This document shows positions 7,939 to 18,400 of a stretch of 38,881 nt of DNA, one piece after another (within the stretch, counting starts at the first letter, position 1; each line of letters opens with the position of its first letter). This DNA comes from Actinomycetota bacterium. GTDB taxonomy: Bacteria > Actinomycetota > Actinomycetes > Nanopelagicales > Nanopelagicaceae. A program made the translations under genes and the position numbers. The stretch spans positions 1 to 38,881 of the forward strand of contig SYEK01000001.1 in the NCBI GenBank assembly GCA_005800815.1, read 5' to 3'. Under the pieces are notes generated by a model. That model made no database searches and was not told where the DNA came from. It saw nothing but the letters and a program-made list of their open reading frames with translations.

Positions 7939-8544
7939 ATGTTTACTGGTCTAGTTGAAGGTGTGGGACGAATCAAGAGGATTGATCTGGGGTCAGATTC
8001 TGCAGTCTTTCACTTTGAGGCAGTAGATTTTGCTCATCAATTAAGTATCGGTGACTCAGTGTCTGTAAACGGTGCATGTCTTACAGTCATCAGACAAGAT
8101 TCACAAGAGTTTTCAGTTGATGTGATGATTCAAACACTCAAACTCACATCGCTGCGAGCACTCAAAGTCGGTGATTGCGTGAATCTCGAACGGGCAGTTC
8201 TGGTGGATTCTAGACTTGGTGGACATATCGTCCAAGGCCATGTCGATAGCACTGGTGAGATCGTGCTCTTGCAGCGACATGAGAAATCACTACAGATGAA
8301 TATCAAGTTTCCGGCGAATTTGCTCAGGTATGTCGTTGCTCAAGGCTCTATTTGTCTAGATGGAGTATCTCTGACAGTCGGGTCAGTCTCAGATGATGAC
8401 AATCAGATAAGTGTCTGGTTAATCCCTGAGACATTAAACAGGACTAATCTGCTTCACAAGGTAGTTGGTGATGTGGTCAATATTGAGGTTGATATTCTTG
8501 CGAAATATGTTGAGCGATTTGTCAGCAAAATGAGTCCACGATGA
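7939..8544 (+). CDS. ribE: Riboflavin synthase, alpha chain
   Basis: This 201-residue protein dismutates two 6,7-dimethyl-8-ribityllumazines into riboflavin and the pyrimidine precursor. It has the signature start MFTGLVEGVG and the two lumazine-binding repeats of the family: VNGACLTV in the first repeat, and GGHIVQGHVDSTG followed by DGVSLTVG in the second. It starts on the base after the ribD stop and overlaps ribBA by four bases (ATGA), a tight operon arrangement. The length is typical. The gene is also called ribC in some organisms. Confidence 0.95.
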   Translation: MFTGLVEGVGRIKRIDLGSDSAVFHFEAVDFAHQLSIGDSVSVNGACLTVIRQDSQEFSVDVMIQTLKLTSLRALKVGDCVNLERAVLVDSRLGGHIVQGHVDSTGEIVLLQRHEKSLQMNIKFPANLLRYVVAQGSICLDGVSLTVGSVSDDDNQISVWLIPETLNRTNLLHKVVGDVVNIEVDILAKYVERFVSKMSPR

Positions 8545-9773
8545 CCAAATCCTTCACCAATATCGCAAAAGCTATTGATGTTTTCGCACAAGGGAAATTT
8601 CTGATCGTTGTTGATGATGCGAATCGTGAGAATGAGGGTGATCTAATAATTGCTGGGGCAAGAATCTGCGATGAAGATATGGCTTTTTTGATTCGCCACA
8701 CTTCTGGAATTATCTGCTCAGCTATCAGTAGTAGCAGAGCTGCAGATCTGAATCTTCCTGTCATGGTAAGTGAAAATGAGGATGTACGCAGAACGATATT
8801 CACCGTATCTGTTGATGCAAAAGTGGGATTGAGCACTGGAATTAGTGCCATGGAGAGAGCAAATACTGTCCGAGCATTGGCATCATCTGATGCAAAGGCT
8901 GGAAACTTCGTTCGGCCTGGTCACGTCTTTCCCTTAATTGCTCATCCCGATGGTTTAGCCGGACGACGTGGGCATACTGAAGCCGCTTTTGCGCTGTGTC
9001 AGGTGACCAATCAAGGTGAGTCAGGGGTCCTCTCAGAGTTAGTCAATGATGATGGCACTGTTAAAAAGGGTCAACAGATCCTTGATTTCGGGCAGAAATT
9101 CTCAATTCCAGTGATCTTTATTCAGGATTTAGCCGATTACATTCTCGCATCAGTGCCAGTAGAGAGAGTGAGCGAACCAGTGATGCAATGGGCACGCCTA
9201 CCGCATGAGACTGGAAGCTGGGAGATTGCCTCTTTCAAAGCCTCCTCAGGATTTGATCATGTGATTCTCAGGTTCGGAAGTGCTGATTTGTATGCCAAAG
9301 CCCCCTCTGAGAGCTTGATTCGTGTGCATTCTGAGTGTCTGACCGGAGAGGCCTTTGGTTCACTCAGGTGTGATTGTGGTGAGCAGTTAGGAACCTCTTT
9401 CGAGTTGATAGCCACAAAAGGTGCCGGTTACATTATTTATCTTCGTGGACAAGAGGGGCGGGGCATCGGCCTGAGTGAGAAAATCAAAGCCTATGTGCTC
9501 CAAGATCATGGACTAGATACGATCGAGGCAAATCTGGAGTTAGGTCACTCTAGTGATGTTCGAGAGTGGAGGGATCTTGTTCAAATATTGGATCAACTCA
9601 AGATAGGAGACGTAGAATTGATTACAAATAATCAGAAAAAGGCTGATGCTATTGCTGAGACTGGGCGATTGGTGAAAATAATCTCTATAACGCCAACAAT
9701 TAATGAGTTCAATCAATCATATCTAAGAACAAAGAGAGACAAGATGCAACACATGTTAGGAAAGATTAAATGA
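8541..9773 (+). CDS. ribBA: Bifunctional RibBA: DHBP synthase / GTP cyclohydrolase II
   Basis: The N-terminal RibB half converts ribulose 5-phosphate into 3,4-dihydroxy-2-butanone 4-phosphate and shows VVDDANRENEGDL near residues 23-35, HTSGIIC, RPGHVFPL and GHTEAA. The C-terminal RibA half, from about residue 205, opens the GTP ring and shows the zinc site CLTGEAFGSLRCDCG, then LRGQEGRGIGLSEKI and the substrate-binding TNNQKKADA. Both active sites look intact, so this single protein feeds both branches of the pathway. It overlaps ribE upstream and ribH downstream by ATGA. Length (410) is normal for the fused form. Confidence 0.95.
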   Translation: MTKSFTNIAKAIDVFAQGKFLIVVDDANRENEGDLIIAGARICDEDMAFLIRHTSGIICSAISSSRAADLNLPVMVSENEDVRRTIFTVSVDAKVGLSTGISAMERANTVRALASSDAKAGNFVRPGHVFPLIAHPDGLAGRRGHTEAAFALCQVTNQGESGVLSELVNDDGTVKKGQQILDFGQKFSIPVIFIQDLADYILASVPVERVSEPVMQWARLPHETGSWEIASFKASSGFDHVILRFGSADLYAKAPSESLIRVHSECLTGEAFGSLRCDCGEQLGTSFELIATKGAGYIIYLRGQEGRGIGLSEKIKAYVLQDHGLDTIEANLELGHSSDVREWRDLVQILDQLKIGDVELITNNQKKADAIAETGRLVKIISITPTINEFNQSYLRTKRDKMQHMLGKIK

Positions 9774-10237
9774 CTGGTATCTCACCCACTCTTGAATCCT
9801 TAAATCTCTCTGGTTTCAAAGCAAAGAAAGTGGCGATAATTGCCGCCCAGTGGCACCCAGAAATCTGTAATAACCTAGTTGCCGGCGCGCAGCTCATCTT
9901 CGAATCCGCACAGATAACTTACGAGTGCTTCAAGGTCTCTGGCTCCTTCGAATTGCCTTTAGCCGCTCAACTGAAATTAGATCAAGGTTTTGATGGGGCT
10001 GTAGTTGTAGGTTTGGTGATGCGAGGGGATACCTCGCATTTTGATTATATTTGTCAGGGCCTGACATCAGGAGTGATGCAAGTCTGCCTCTCCAAGGCAA
10101 AGCCGATCGGATTCGGCGTGCTTATGTGCGATAACCTGCAACAGGCACTTGATCGCTCACAGGTTGGTCTTGGAGTTGGTAACAAAGGTGAAGAGGCGGC
10201 CCTTGCTGTTTTGGCGCTGTGGAATATGCAGGCCTAG
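9770..10237 (+). CDS. ribH: 6,7-dimethyl-8-ribityllumazine synthase
   Basis: RibH condenses 5-amino-6-ribitylamino-uracil with the butanone phosphate from RibBA. The 155-residue protein has WHPEICNNLVAGA near the N-terminus, GSFELPLAA, the phosphate-binding RGDTSHFDYIC, and GFGVLMCDNLQQALDRS, followed by NKGEEAALAVL. These are the family blocks, with slight divergence at LMCDN where LTTDT is usual. It is the last gene of the rib operon. Its substrate, 5-amino-6-ribitylamino-uracil, is also the substrate of FbiC upstream, so the two enzymes compete for it. Confidence 0.93.
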   Translation: MTGISPTLESLNLSGFKAKKVAIIAAQWHPEICNNLVAGAQLIFESAQITYECFKVSGSFELPLAAQLKLDQGFDGAVVVGLVMRGDTSHFDYICQGLTSGVMQVCLSKAKPIGFGVLMCDNLQQALDRSQVGLGVGNKGEEAALAVLALWNMQA

Positions 10238-10267
10238 CGCAATTATTGGCGCACTCCATGAGGCGAT

Positions 10268-10300
10268 CTTGCAGGCTTGAGCATCGATTGAGCCAGCAAG
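10268..10300 (+). terminator. Hairpin after the rib operon
   Basis: CTTGCAGGCT (10268-10277) pairs with AGCCAGCAAG (10291-10300) except for one A-A mismatch, with a 13-nt loop. It sits 31 bases after the ribH stop. There is no T-tract after it, so it may only stabilise the RNA 3' end or act with a termination factor. Confidence 0.4.
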
Positions 10301-10313
10301 AAGAGCTCGCTGA

Positions 10314-10430
10314 TTTCCACTTATCTAGGCACAAAGGTAGAATTTATCTGTGCGGTCGATGAATTGACCTCAGTACTACCAAAACGTTGGATAGAGGCAG
10401 GCCCTGATTACGGCCTGACCTCCTGAGGAG
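10314..10430 (+). promoter_or_regulatory. typA promoter and structured leader
   Basis: TTTCCA (10314-10319) and TAGAAT (10338-10343), 18 bp apart, form a plausible promoter similar to that proposed for kgd. Another -35-like TTGACC lies at 10364 but has no good partner. The leader contains hairpin CAGGCC/GGCCTG (10398-10417). The SD GAGGAG (10425-10430) lies in a small CTCC-TGA-GGAG hairpin. Folding could tune typA translation, but this is untested. Confidence 0.35.
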
Positions 10431-10440
10431 AGTAGTTGTC

Positions 10441-12339
10441 GTGGTTAAGATCCAAGCACACTTAAAAGACCTGCCAATAAAAAAGCGGGATGATCTGCGC
10501 AACGTTGCCATCATCGCCCACGTTGATCATGGCAAGACCACATTGGTCGATGCGATGTTGTGGCAGTCGGGTGCATTTGCCGCCTATAAGAAACAGGGCG
10601 AAGGCCAAGAGCGCATGATGGATTCGATGGATCTAGAGCGCGAAAAGGGCATCACGATCCTTGCCAAGAACACTGCCGTCAAGCGGGGAAATACGATCGT
10701 TAACATCATTGATACTCCGGGCCACGCAGATTTTGGTGGTGAAGTAGAGCGCGGACTTGAGATGGTCGATGGCGTCATCTTGCTTGTGGATGCATCTGAG
10801 GGTCCATTGCCACAGACACGCTTCGTTCTGCGCAAAGCGTTGGAGAAGAACCTTCCCGTTATTGTAGTTATCAACAAAGTAGATCGGCCCGATTCGCGTA
10901 TCGCTGAAGTTGTAGATGAGGCCTACGAATTATTTTTAGATTTGGATGCAGATGAGTCTCAGATCGAATTTCCAGTTGTCTATGCATCGGCCAAGGCCGG
11001 GCGCGCATCACTAACACGCCCTGCAGATGGCGCGATGCCACAGGAGCACAACCTAGATGTCTTATTTGACACGATTTTTTCTGCGATCCCAGCTCCGGTT
11101 TACCATGAGGGTGCACCGCTACAGGCTCACGTGACAAACCTTGACTCATCGCCATTTCTTGGGCGCTTGGCGCTTTGCCGGGTTCGTGAGGGCATCATCA
11201 AAAAAGGCCAATCCGTCACATGGATCAAGACCGATGGCACAAGAGAGCGTGTGAAGGTATCCGAGCTTTTGATCACTGAGGCTCTCGAGCGTGTTCCGGC
11301 ATTAGAGGCCCATCCCGGAGACATCATCGCGGTGGCCGGTATCGAGACGATTACTTTGGGCGAGACTCTTGCCGATTTAGAAAACCCACATGCACTGCCA
11401 TTAATTATCGTTGATGAGCCATCTATCTCGATGACTATCGGTATCAATACATCTCCATTGGCAGGCAAGAGCGGCAAATTATTGACGGCCCGCCAGGTAA
11501 AGAGCCGCCTTGACGCTGAGCTCGTTGGTAACGTCTCACTGCGTATATTGACGACCGAGCGCCCAGATACATGGGAGGTCCAGGGACGCGGAGAGTTACA
11601 GCTTGCCGTGCTTGTTGAGATCATGAAACGTGAGGGCTTTGAATTGACCGTTGGCAAGCCACAAGTGGTTATCAAGAGGATCGATGGCAAGGTCCATGAG
11701 CCGATGGAGAGATTAACCATTGATGCACCTGAGGAGTATCTCGGCGTGCTCACTCAGTTGATGGCGCTGCGCAAGGGTCGCATGGAGCAGATGGTCAATC
11801 ACGGTACTGGTTGGATCCGCCTTGATTACCGTGTTCCATCACGTGGATTGATCGGCTTTCGCACCGAGTTCCTCACTGAAACTCGTGGGACTGGTTTATT
11901 GCACCACGTCTTTGATGGCTATGAGGCCTGGCATGGTGATATCCGCACTCGCGGGACTGGCTCACTTGTCTCTGATCGGATGGGTGTGGTTACTTCCTAT
12001 GCACTCTATGGAACACAAGATCGTGGAAGCATCTTCGTCGAACCTGGCGATGAGGTCTATGAGGGTATGGTCATCGGTGAGAACTCTCGAAGCGATGATA
12101 TGGATGTCAACTGCGTGCGTGAAAAGAAACTCACCAATATGCGTGCATCGGGCACCGATGAATCAGAGCGTCTGATCCCCCCTAAGAAGCTGAACATGGA
12201 GGGCGCTCTGGAGTTTTGTCGCGAAGATGAGTGCGTGGAAGTCACCCCGGCCGTTGTTCGAATCCGTAAGGTCGTCCTAGATGGTGATGAGCGCGCCCGC
12301 ACGACCGCCCGTGCCAAGAAGGCCAACCTGAAGGTTTAA
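10441..12339 (+). CDS. typA: Ribosome-associated GTPase TypA/BipA
   Basis: TypA/BipA is a translational GTPase related to EF-G that binds ribosomes and helps 50S assembly and growth under stress. The 632-residue protein shows the P-loop AHVDHGKTT (residues 26-34), EREKGITI in switch [15 protein letters not shown] (G3), NKVDRPD (G4) and SAKAG (G5). Domain II, an EF-G-like domain ([18 protein letters not shown]) and the family C-terminal part with [16 protein letters not shown] follow, and the basic tail ends in [15 protein letters not shown]. The start is GTG 10441 behind SD GAGGAG, with the common opening [11 protein letters not shown]. It appears to be monocistronic, followed after 37 bases by adnA. 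Confidence 0.97.
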   Translation: MVKIQAHLKDLPIKKRDDLRNVAIIAHVDHGKTTLVDAMLWQSGAFAAYKKQGEGQERMMDSMDLEREKGITILAKNTAVKRGNTIVNIIDTPGHADFGGEVERGLEMVDGVILLVDASEGPLPQTRFVLRKALEKNLPVIVVINKVDRPDSRIAEVVDEAYELFLDLDADESQIEFPVVYASAKAGRASLTRPADGAMPQEHNLDVLFDTIFSAIPAPVYHEGAPLQAHVTNLDSSPFLGRLALCRVREGIIKKGQSVTWIKTDGTRERVKVSELLITEALERVPALEAHPGDIIAVAGIETITLGETLADLENPHALPLIIVDEPSISMTIGINTSPLAGKSGKLLTARQVKSRLDAELVGNVSLRILTTERPDTWEVQGRGELQLAVLVEIMKREGFELTVGKPQVVIKRIDGKVHEPMERLTIDAPEEYLGVLTQLMALRKGRMEQMVNHGTGWIRLDYRVPSRGLIGFRTEFLTETRGTGLLHHVFDGYEAWHGDIRTRGTGSLVSDRMGVVTSYALYGTQDRGSIFVEPGDEVYEGMVIGENSRSDDMDVNCVREKKLTNMRASGTDESERLIPPKKLNMEGALEFCREDECVEVTPAVVRIRKVVLDGDERARTTARAKKANLKV

Positions 12340-12376
12340 GGCTGTTTTGTCACTGGCTTAGGGTTGAATTAGGAGT

Positions 12377-15300
12377 GTGAGTACACCGAGTTTTAACCTT
12401 GTTCGCGCCATCAAAAAGAGAGATGAACTCACACTCTCGGCAGATCAATCCAAGGCGATCGCCCATCGCGGCGCTCCCCTCCTGATCCAGGGTGGGCCGG
12501 GCACGGGTAAGACAACTGTGTTGATTCAAGCCGCGCTCGCGCGCATCAATGATGGAATCAATCCCGATTCAATTCTTCTGCTCAGCTTTGGGCGAGAGCG
12601 TGCATCCGAGCTGCGCGATGCGATCGCACTGCGCACGAGTGCCACGATGTATGAGCCACTTGCGCGCACCTTTCACTCACTGGCTTTCTCCATTCTTAAG
12701 ATGAAGGCACACAAGGATGATCCTGAACCGATTCTTTTGAGTGGGCCCGAGCAAGAGAGTTTCATCAAAGAGTTACTCGCTGGAGATATCATCGATGGAT
12801 ACCGAGAGTGGCCAGAGGATTTACATGCCGCCCTGACTACCAATGGCTTTGCCCGCGAACTTCGTGATTTGATTCTGCGAGCATCAGAGAGAGGTATCAG
12901 CCCAGAGCAGTTGGAGCAACTCGCTGTTAGAGAGAGAGAAAAATACTGGACTGCCGCTGCCAAGTTTTGGCAGCGATACCGCGCCTCTATGGTGATGCGC
13001 GAAATCGCAGCCAGTGATGCCAAGATGCGTATCGATCCATCAGAGCTCCTTGCGCGGGCGAGTATGCACCTGCATCATAACCCCGATATATTGGCCAAAC
13101 TTAGGGCCCGCTTTAGAACTATCATGGTTGATGAGTTTCAAGAGAGCGATCCTGCCCAACGCAGATTATTGGCACTGCTTGGTGGTGATGACGTAATCAT
13201 CTGCGCAGATGCAGATAGTGCAGTCGGACGTTTTCGTGGAGCAGATCCCGATGGTCTATCAGCGGCCTTGGAGGCCTATCGCGCCACAGAGATCCTCCTG
13301 ACTACCGTCTTTCGCAGTGCGCGTGCAGTCTTTGATGTAGGCCACTCTTATGCACAGGGATTAAGAGGCTCACCTATCACAAGAAAACGCAGGTGTGGCC
13401 AGGACAGTCCTGGCTCTGTTGAAGTCCACCGCTTCAGATCAGGGGCACAAGAGGCGGCCTTTATCGCTCATCAATTCCGTAGTGCACATCTGCGCCAAGC
13501 TATCCCTTATAGCGATATGGCCGTGATTTTGCGGAGCCCGGGTATCACTGCATCATCCCTGCGCCGTGCCTTCTCATACCTGGGGATACCTGTGGCAAGT
13601 GAGCTCCAAGTCCTTGCCGGTAACCCTGCCATCACACCGATTTTATTATTGGCCCGTGTTGCAATCGGAGCGCAACCTCTCAACTTAGATACGGCCGAAC
13701 GGTTGTTGATGAGTGAGTTCGGTGGGGCAGATTCGATCTCACTTCGTCGTATTCGTCGTGCGATGATCGCAGCACGCCCAGAGGGGGATGATCGATCCGG
13801 CTCAGAGTTATTAATTGATGCTATCGATAAAGGTGAACTCTTCATTGAAGGTGCCGAGCCGTTATTACGGGTTCATGAACTTCTACAAAGGGCACGCATC
13901 ATCGCAGGCAACAAAGGCGCCTGCGCCGATGAGTTGTTGTGGGCAATCTGGGATAAGGCATGTGCACGTGATGGTCAAAGGCTCGCCGATGTCTGGCGCA
14001 GACAAGCACTGCGTCCTGGTGTTCGTGGCGCAGCGGCCGATCGTGATTTAGATGCCATGATGCAGTTATTTGAAAGTGCGGCCCGCTATTCACAACGCTT
14101 TCCCTCATCGGGACCAGCCGCCTTCATCGCACAGATTGCAACCGAAGATATTGCCGGTGATGTCATCAGCGCCCAAGGAGTGCGTCCAGATTTCGTTGAG
14201 ATTCTCACCGTCCATAGCGCCAAGGGACGCGAATGGGCACTGGTGGCAGTCGCAGGTCTGCAGGAGGGAGTATGGCCGAATTTGAGGCAGCGATCATCAC
14301 TTCTGGGCGCTGAGCGTTTGGTTGAGCGAGTGCGCAATCCCGATACTCCAGGCGATCAGTTGGATGTCATCGCAGCAAATGCATTGATGCAGGATGAGGA
14401 GCGGCTCTTTCATGTGGCGCTCACCCGTGCCCGAGAATCACTTCTTATCACGGCCGTACATGGCGAGGATGATGAGCCCTCACAGTTCTTTGAAACGATC
14501 GAGATTATGGTCAATAAAAGCGATGGTGATGAGCCTGTCCTGACCGATATCCCGCGCCCGATTACAGCACCTGCCTTGGTGGGCGAGCTTCGAACTCATT
14601 TACAAGGGCCTTATAAGCAACAAGCAGCCGGGATACTCAAGAGTTTGAGTCAGAGTGGGATCTTCTTGGCCGATCCACGCGCATGGGTTGGCTCTGTGCC
14701 ACTTAGCACGGATGCTCCAGTCATCGATGCAGAGAGCCAGGTTGTGGTCTCACCCAGTGGAGCCGAATCATTCGTTGAATGTGGTGTGAAATGGTTTCTG
14801 CAAAACAATGGTGGTAGTGATGGTGATAGCACTGCGCAGGTTCTGGGATCTGCCATACATGCATTTGCCGCCAAGATGGTGCAAGAGCCTGGGACAAGTA
14901 AGGCTGATCTGATTGCAAATCTTGAGAGCTCCTGGCGCTTGATTGACTCAGAGAGTGGCTGGGTAAGTGCCTCACATCTAGAGAGCGCCGTTACGATGCT
15001 AGAGAAGTTCGTGGCCTATCACAGCAAAGATACGACGCGCACAGTCATCGATGCCGAGGTGCGCTTTGATATCACGCTGGGCCGAGCACGGATCAAGGGA
15101 AGTGTCGATCGCTTGGAGGTCGAGGCCGACGGCAGTTTGTTTATCATCGACTTTAAGACCGGGGCTCATGCGATAAGTACCACAGAGGCGAGTACGAACC
15201 TGCAGCTGGCAAGCTATCAAATCGGCATAGCCGAGGGTGGCTTTACGCAAGGCGTTATTAGCGCAGGAGCAGAGCTTGTGTACTTAGGTACCAATTCTGC

Positions 15301-15487
15301 TGGGGCGACGCTTCGATCTCAGGGGCCCATCGCCACTGAGATTGAGGCGACCAAGAGAAAACTCAATGAGATCGCAGATGGCATGGGCGCAGCCAGATTC
15401 TTTGCGAGGATAAACAAGCGCTGTAAGGGCTGCCCGGTGCGCAAATCCTGCCCAGTCCAAAGTGATGGACGCACGGTGATCTCATGA
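12377..15487 (+). CDS. adnA: AdnA-type helicase-nuclease subunit
   Basis: AdnA and AdnB form the actinobacterial end-resecting motor-nuclease that takes the place of RecBCD/AddAB. This 1036-residue chain has Walker A GGPGTGKTT (residues 39-47), DEFQESDPAQRRLL (motif II), TTVFRS (IV), VHSAKGREWALVAVAGLQEG (V) and FHVALTRARESLL (VI). The C-terminal PD-(D/E)XK nuclease has GSVDRLE, IIDFKTG and LQLASYQ. A cysteine in FVECGVKWF plus CKGCPVRKSC near the C-terminus match an iron-sulfur staple. Motif III reads DADSAVGRFRGAD instead of the usual GDPxQSIYxFRGA, so this motor may be the weaker one. The GTG start is uncertain because AGGAG ends only one base before it. It overlaps adnB by ATGA. Confidence 0.88.
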   Translation: MSTPSFNLVRAIKKRDELTLSADQSKAIAHRGAPLLIQGGPGTGKTTVLIQAALARINDGINPDSILLLSFGRERASELRDAIALRTSATMYEPLARTFHSLAFSILKMKAHKDDPEPILLSGPEQESFIKELLAGDIIDGYREWPEDLHAALTTNGFARELRDLILRASERGISPEQLEQLAVREREKYWTAAAKFWQRYRASMVMREIAASDAKMRIDPSELLARASMHLHHNPDILAKLRARFRTIMVDEFQESDPAQRRLLALLGGDDVIICADADSAVGRFRGADPDGLSAALEAYRATEILLTTVFRSARAVFDVGHSYAQGLRGSPITRKRRCGQDSPGSVEVHRFRSGAQEAAFIAHQFRSAHLRQAIPYSDMAVILRSPGITASSLRRAFSYLGIPVASELQVLAGNPAITPILLLARVAIGAQPLNLDTAERLLMSEFGGADSISLRRIRRAMIAARPEGDDRSGSELLIDAIDKGELFIEGAEPLLRVHELLQRARIIAGNKGACADELLWAIWDKACARDGQRLADVWRRQALRPGVRGAAADRDLDAMMQLFESAARYSQRFPSSGPAAFIAQIATEDIAGDVISAQGVRPDFVEILTVHSAKGREWALVAVAGLQEGVWPNLRQRSSLLGAERLVERVRNPDTPGDQLDVIAANALMQDEERLFHVALTRARESLLITAVHGEDDEPSQFFETIEIMVNKSDGDEPVLTDIPRPITAPALVGELRTHLQGPYKQQAAGILKSLSQSGIFLADPRAWVGSVPLSTDAPVIDAESQVVVSPSGAESFVECGVKWFLQNNGGSDGDSTAQVLGSAIHAFAAKMVQEPGTSKADLIANLESSWRLIDSESGWVSASHLESAVTMLEKFVAYHSKDTTRTVIDAEVRFDITLGRARIKGSVDRLEVEADGSLFIIDFKTGAHAISTTEASTNLQLASYQIGIAEGGFTQGVISAGAELVYLGTNSAGATLRSQGPIATEIEATKRKLNEIADGMGAARFFARINKRCKGCPVRKSCPVQSDGRTVIS

Positions 15488-18400
15488 AGATAGTTGCTCA
15501 ATACTCACCACAGGAGATCATCGCCAGACTCCAGGCTCATCCAAAGTTTGGTTCGACGATTCAACCGATCACCCCACATCAAAGCCAGATCATCAGTAGT
15601 GATTTAGAGCCTGCAGTCGTCATTGCAGGTGCTGGTTCAGGCAAGACCGAGACGATGAGCAACCGCGTTGTGTACCTTGTGGCAAATGGTCTTGTCACAC
15701 CTGATCAGATCTTAGGTCTGACCTTTACTCGCAAGGCGGCGGGAGAGTTATCTGTACGTATCCGAAAGCGTCTGCGCCAGCTATCACAACTACCTGAGTT
15801 CAAACACATCATATCGACTAGCACTGCGGTCACTACCTATCATTCTTATGCAGCGAAATTACTGAGTGAACATGCGATCCGATATGGAATTGATGCCGAT
15901 GCTGCGCCCTTGGGTGAGGCTGCAATCTGGCAGATCGCATCCGATCTGGTGCGCAACTGGTCTGATGATTCATATCGTAACCAAAGCGCAGTCAGTACCG
16001 TTATCAAAGATCTACTTGGTCTATCAAAGCTGATGCTCGAGCACCAAGTAAAGGCCTGTGATATTCAAGCAATCGGTGATGAGATCTTGGGTGAGCTCGC
16101 TCGGCTCTCTGGCGCACGCAACGAGGAAGTCCGTAAGGTCGAGCAGGCGATGCGCCAACGCGCCTCACTCTTGCCGATGGTCGATCTTTTTATGCAACGG
16201 CGCAAGGCGGCAGGTGAACTCTCCTTCGATGATCAGATGTCATTGGCCGCCGATATCGCACAAAACTTTGAGGATGTTGGCGCTCTCGAGCGAGGAAAAT
16301 ATCGAGTTGTCTTATTGGATGAGTACCAAGACACATCCCAGTCACAGGTGCGTATGTTGTCATCACTTTTTGGCAATTTAGTCAGTGAAAGCGGACATCC
16401 AGTCATGGCTGTGGGTGATCCGTCACAGGCTATCTATACCTGGCGTGGGGCCTCTGCTGGCACTATGGCATCTTTCACCAAGTATTTTCCTAAGAGTGAT
16501 GTGCAAAAGGGAGCGGTGCAGTTCACACTACCGAGGACCTTTCGCAATGACGTGATGATCTTGGCGGTGGCAAACCGTATTAGTGATGAGATCAAATTAG
16601 AGGGTGGGCAACAAGTCGTAGAGCTTGAGGCAAGGACTGATGCCGGTAAAGGTGAGGTCGCTTATGGGGTCTTTGAAACTATTGAGGCAGAGGCTGCAGC
16701 ACTCGCTGAGTATATGAAAAGTAAGTGGAGCCCTGAATCAGGTAAGAGCGCAGCGGTCTTGGTGCGAAAGCGAGCACAGATTGCTGCGATTGAAAGTGCG
16801 CTGGGCACACTAGGCATTCCCGTTGAGGTCATCGGGATCGGGGGATTGATTCACATACCAGAGGTCGCCGATATCGTCTCAATGCTCAAAATAATAACGA
16901 ATCCCGATGCGGGCTCGGCTCTGATGCGTCACCTCAGTGGGCCACGGATCAATTTAGGTGCACGTGATATCGCAGCTCTCGGTACATTCAGCCGTAATCG
17001 TGCCAGGGCTTTGCACGCAGATTCAAAGAGTTTCATCAAAAAGATCGCTGCCGGCAACCCGGATCAATTAGAGGCCGACGATCAGTTCGCCGGTTCAATC
17101 ATCGATGCCTTAGATGAGATAACCAACGCTGATAGAGGTGAGTTCAGCGATATCGGCTTTGAACGTTTGCTGCGCTTTGCAGGTGATATTCGTCGTCTAC
17201 GCGGGCATGCAGGTGGGCAGATCTCTGATCTGATCACTGAGATAGAGGAGTATTTGACGTTGGAGAGTGAGATAACTCTGCGTGATGGATCAGCGATCGG
17301 GCGCAGACACCTCGATCGTTTTCTCGATGAGGCGGCAAAGTTTGAGCGCAGCGGAGGCACTGTCGGGGCATTCTTAGATTGGCTCGATGTCGCCTCTGAT
17401 GCCGAGGCCGGCCTCAAGGCCGGGGCCCCAGAGATTCGCAGTGATGTAGTGCAGATTTTGACCATTCATATGGCTAAAGGCGCCGAATGGGATGTGATCG
17501 CGCTACCCGGCCTAGCTGAAGGCACATTCCCGGGACAAAAGAGCAGTGATCCAGATAATTGGCTCAAGAATGAGAGACATATCCCCTTCCCCTTGCGTGG
17601 GGATGCAGGAGAGCTCCCTGAGTTCTCATTACAGGGTATCGATAAAAATAGTGATGCAGCCAAGGTGATAAAAGAGTTTGGTTCACGCTGTGCTGAAAAT
17701 ATCAAGATACGCGAAGAGATGCGCCTGGCATACGTCGCAGTGACTCGTGCCAAGTCACATCTGATCTGCACAACATCACGGTGGCGAGATGGAGCTAAAC
17801 CCGTTGAGCCGAGTGAGATATTTACTCTTATCGCCGAAGTCGCCAGCGCACTCGGTGGACCTATGATCTCGCAGATACCACCTCCTCAAGATGGTGCAAA
17901 AAATCCAACACATGAAAAACCAGAGAGTGCTATTTGGCCCTTTGACCCATTAGGCAATAGGCGCGCTGCATTTGATGCTGCAATCACTGCAGTGGATGCG
18001 AGCCCAGCACATTCACTTGATTCCATCGGTGATACCAAGATTGATTCGTGGATACATGATGCCAAGGCGTTGATTACTGAGCACGGACAAAGGTCGAGCC
18101 ACTGCCTCGAGGTCGCGCTTCCACCGCGGCTCTCAACATCTTCTCTCGTGGCACTGCATGCAGATCCTGTGGCACTAGCACTCAATATTCGCCGTCCCAT
18201 GCCACGGGCGCAGGATCAATACTCACGTCGCGGAACTGCATTTCACTTGTGGGTGGAGCGTCAGTTCACAGATGCTGCGACACTCTTTGACGATGAGTAT
18301 GTAGATTACTTAGATCCACTCGATGATGATTCAAAGCTTGAGGATCTAAAGAAGGCCTGGTCATCGAGCGAGTTTGCTCATCGTAGGCCTGTAAAAGTGG

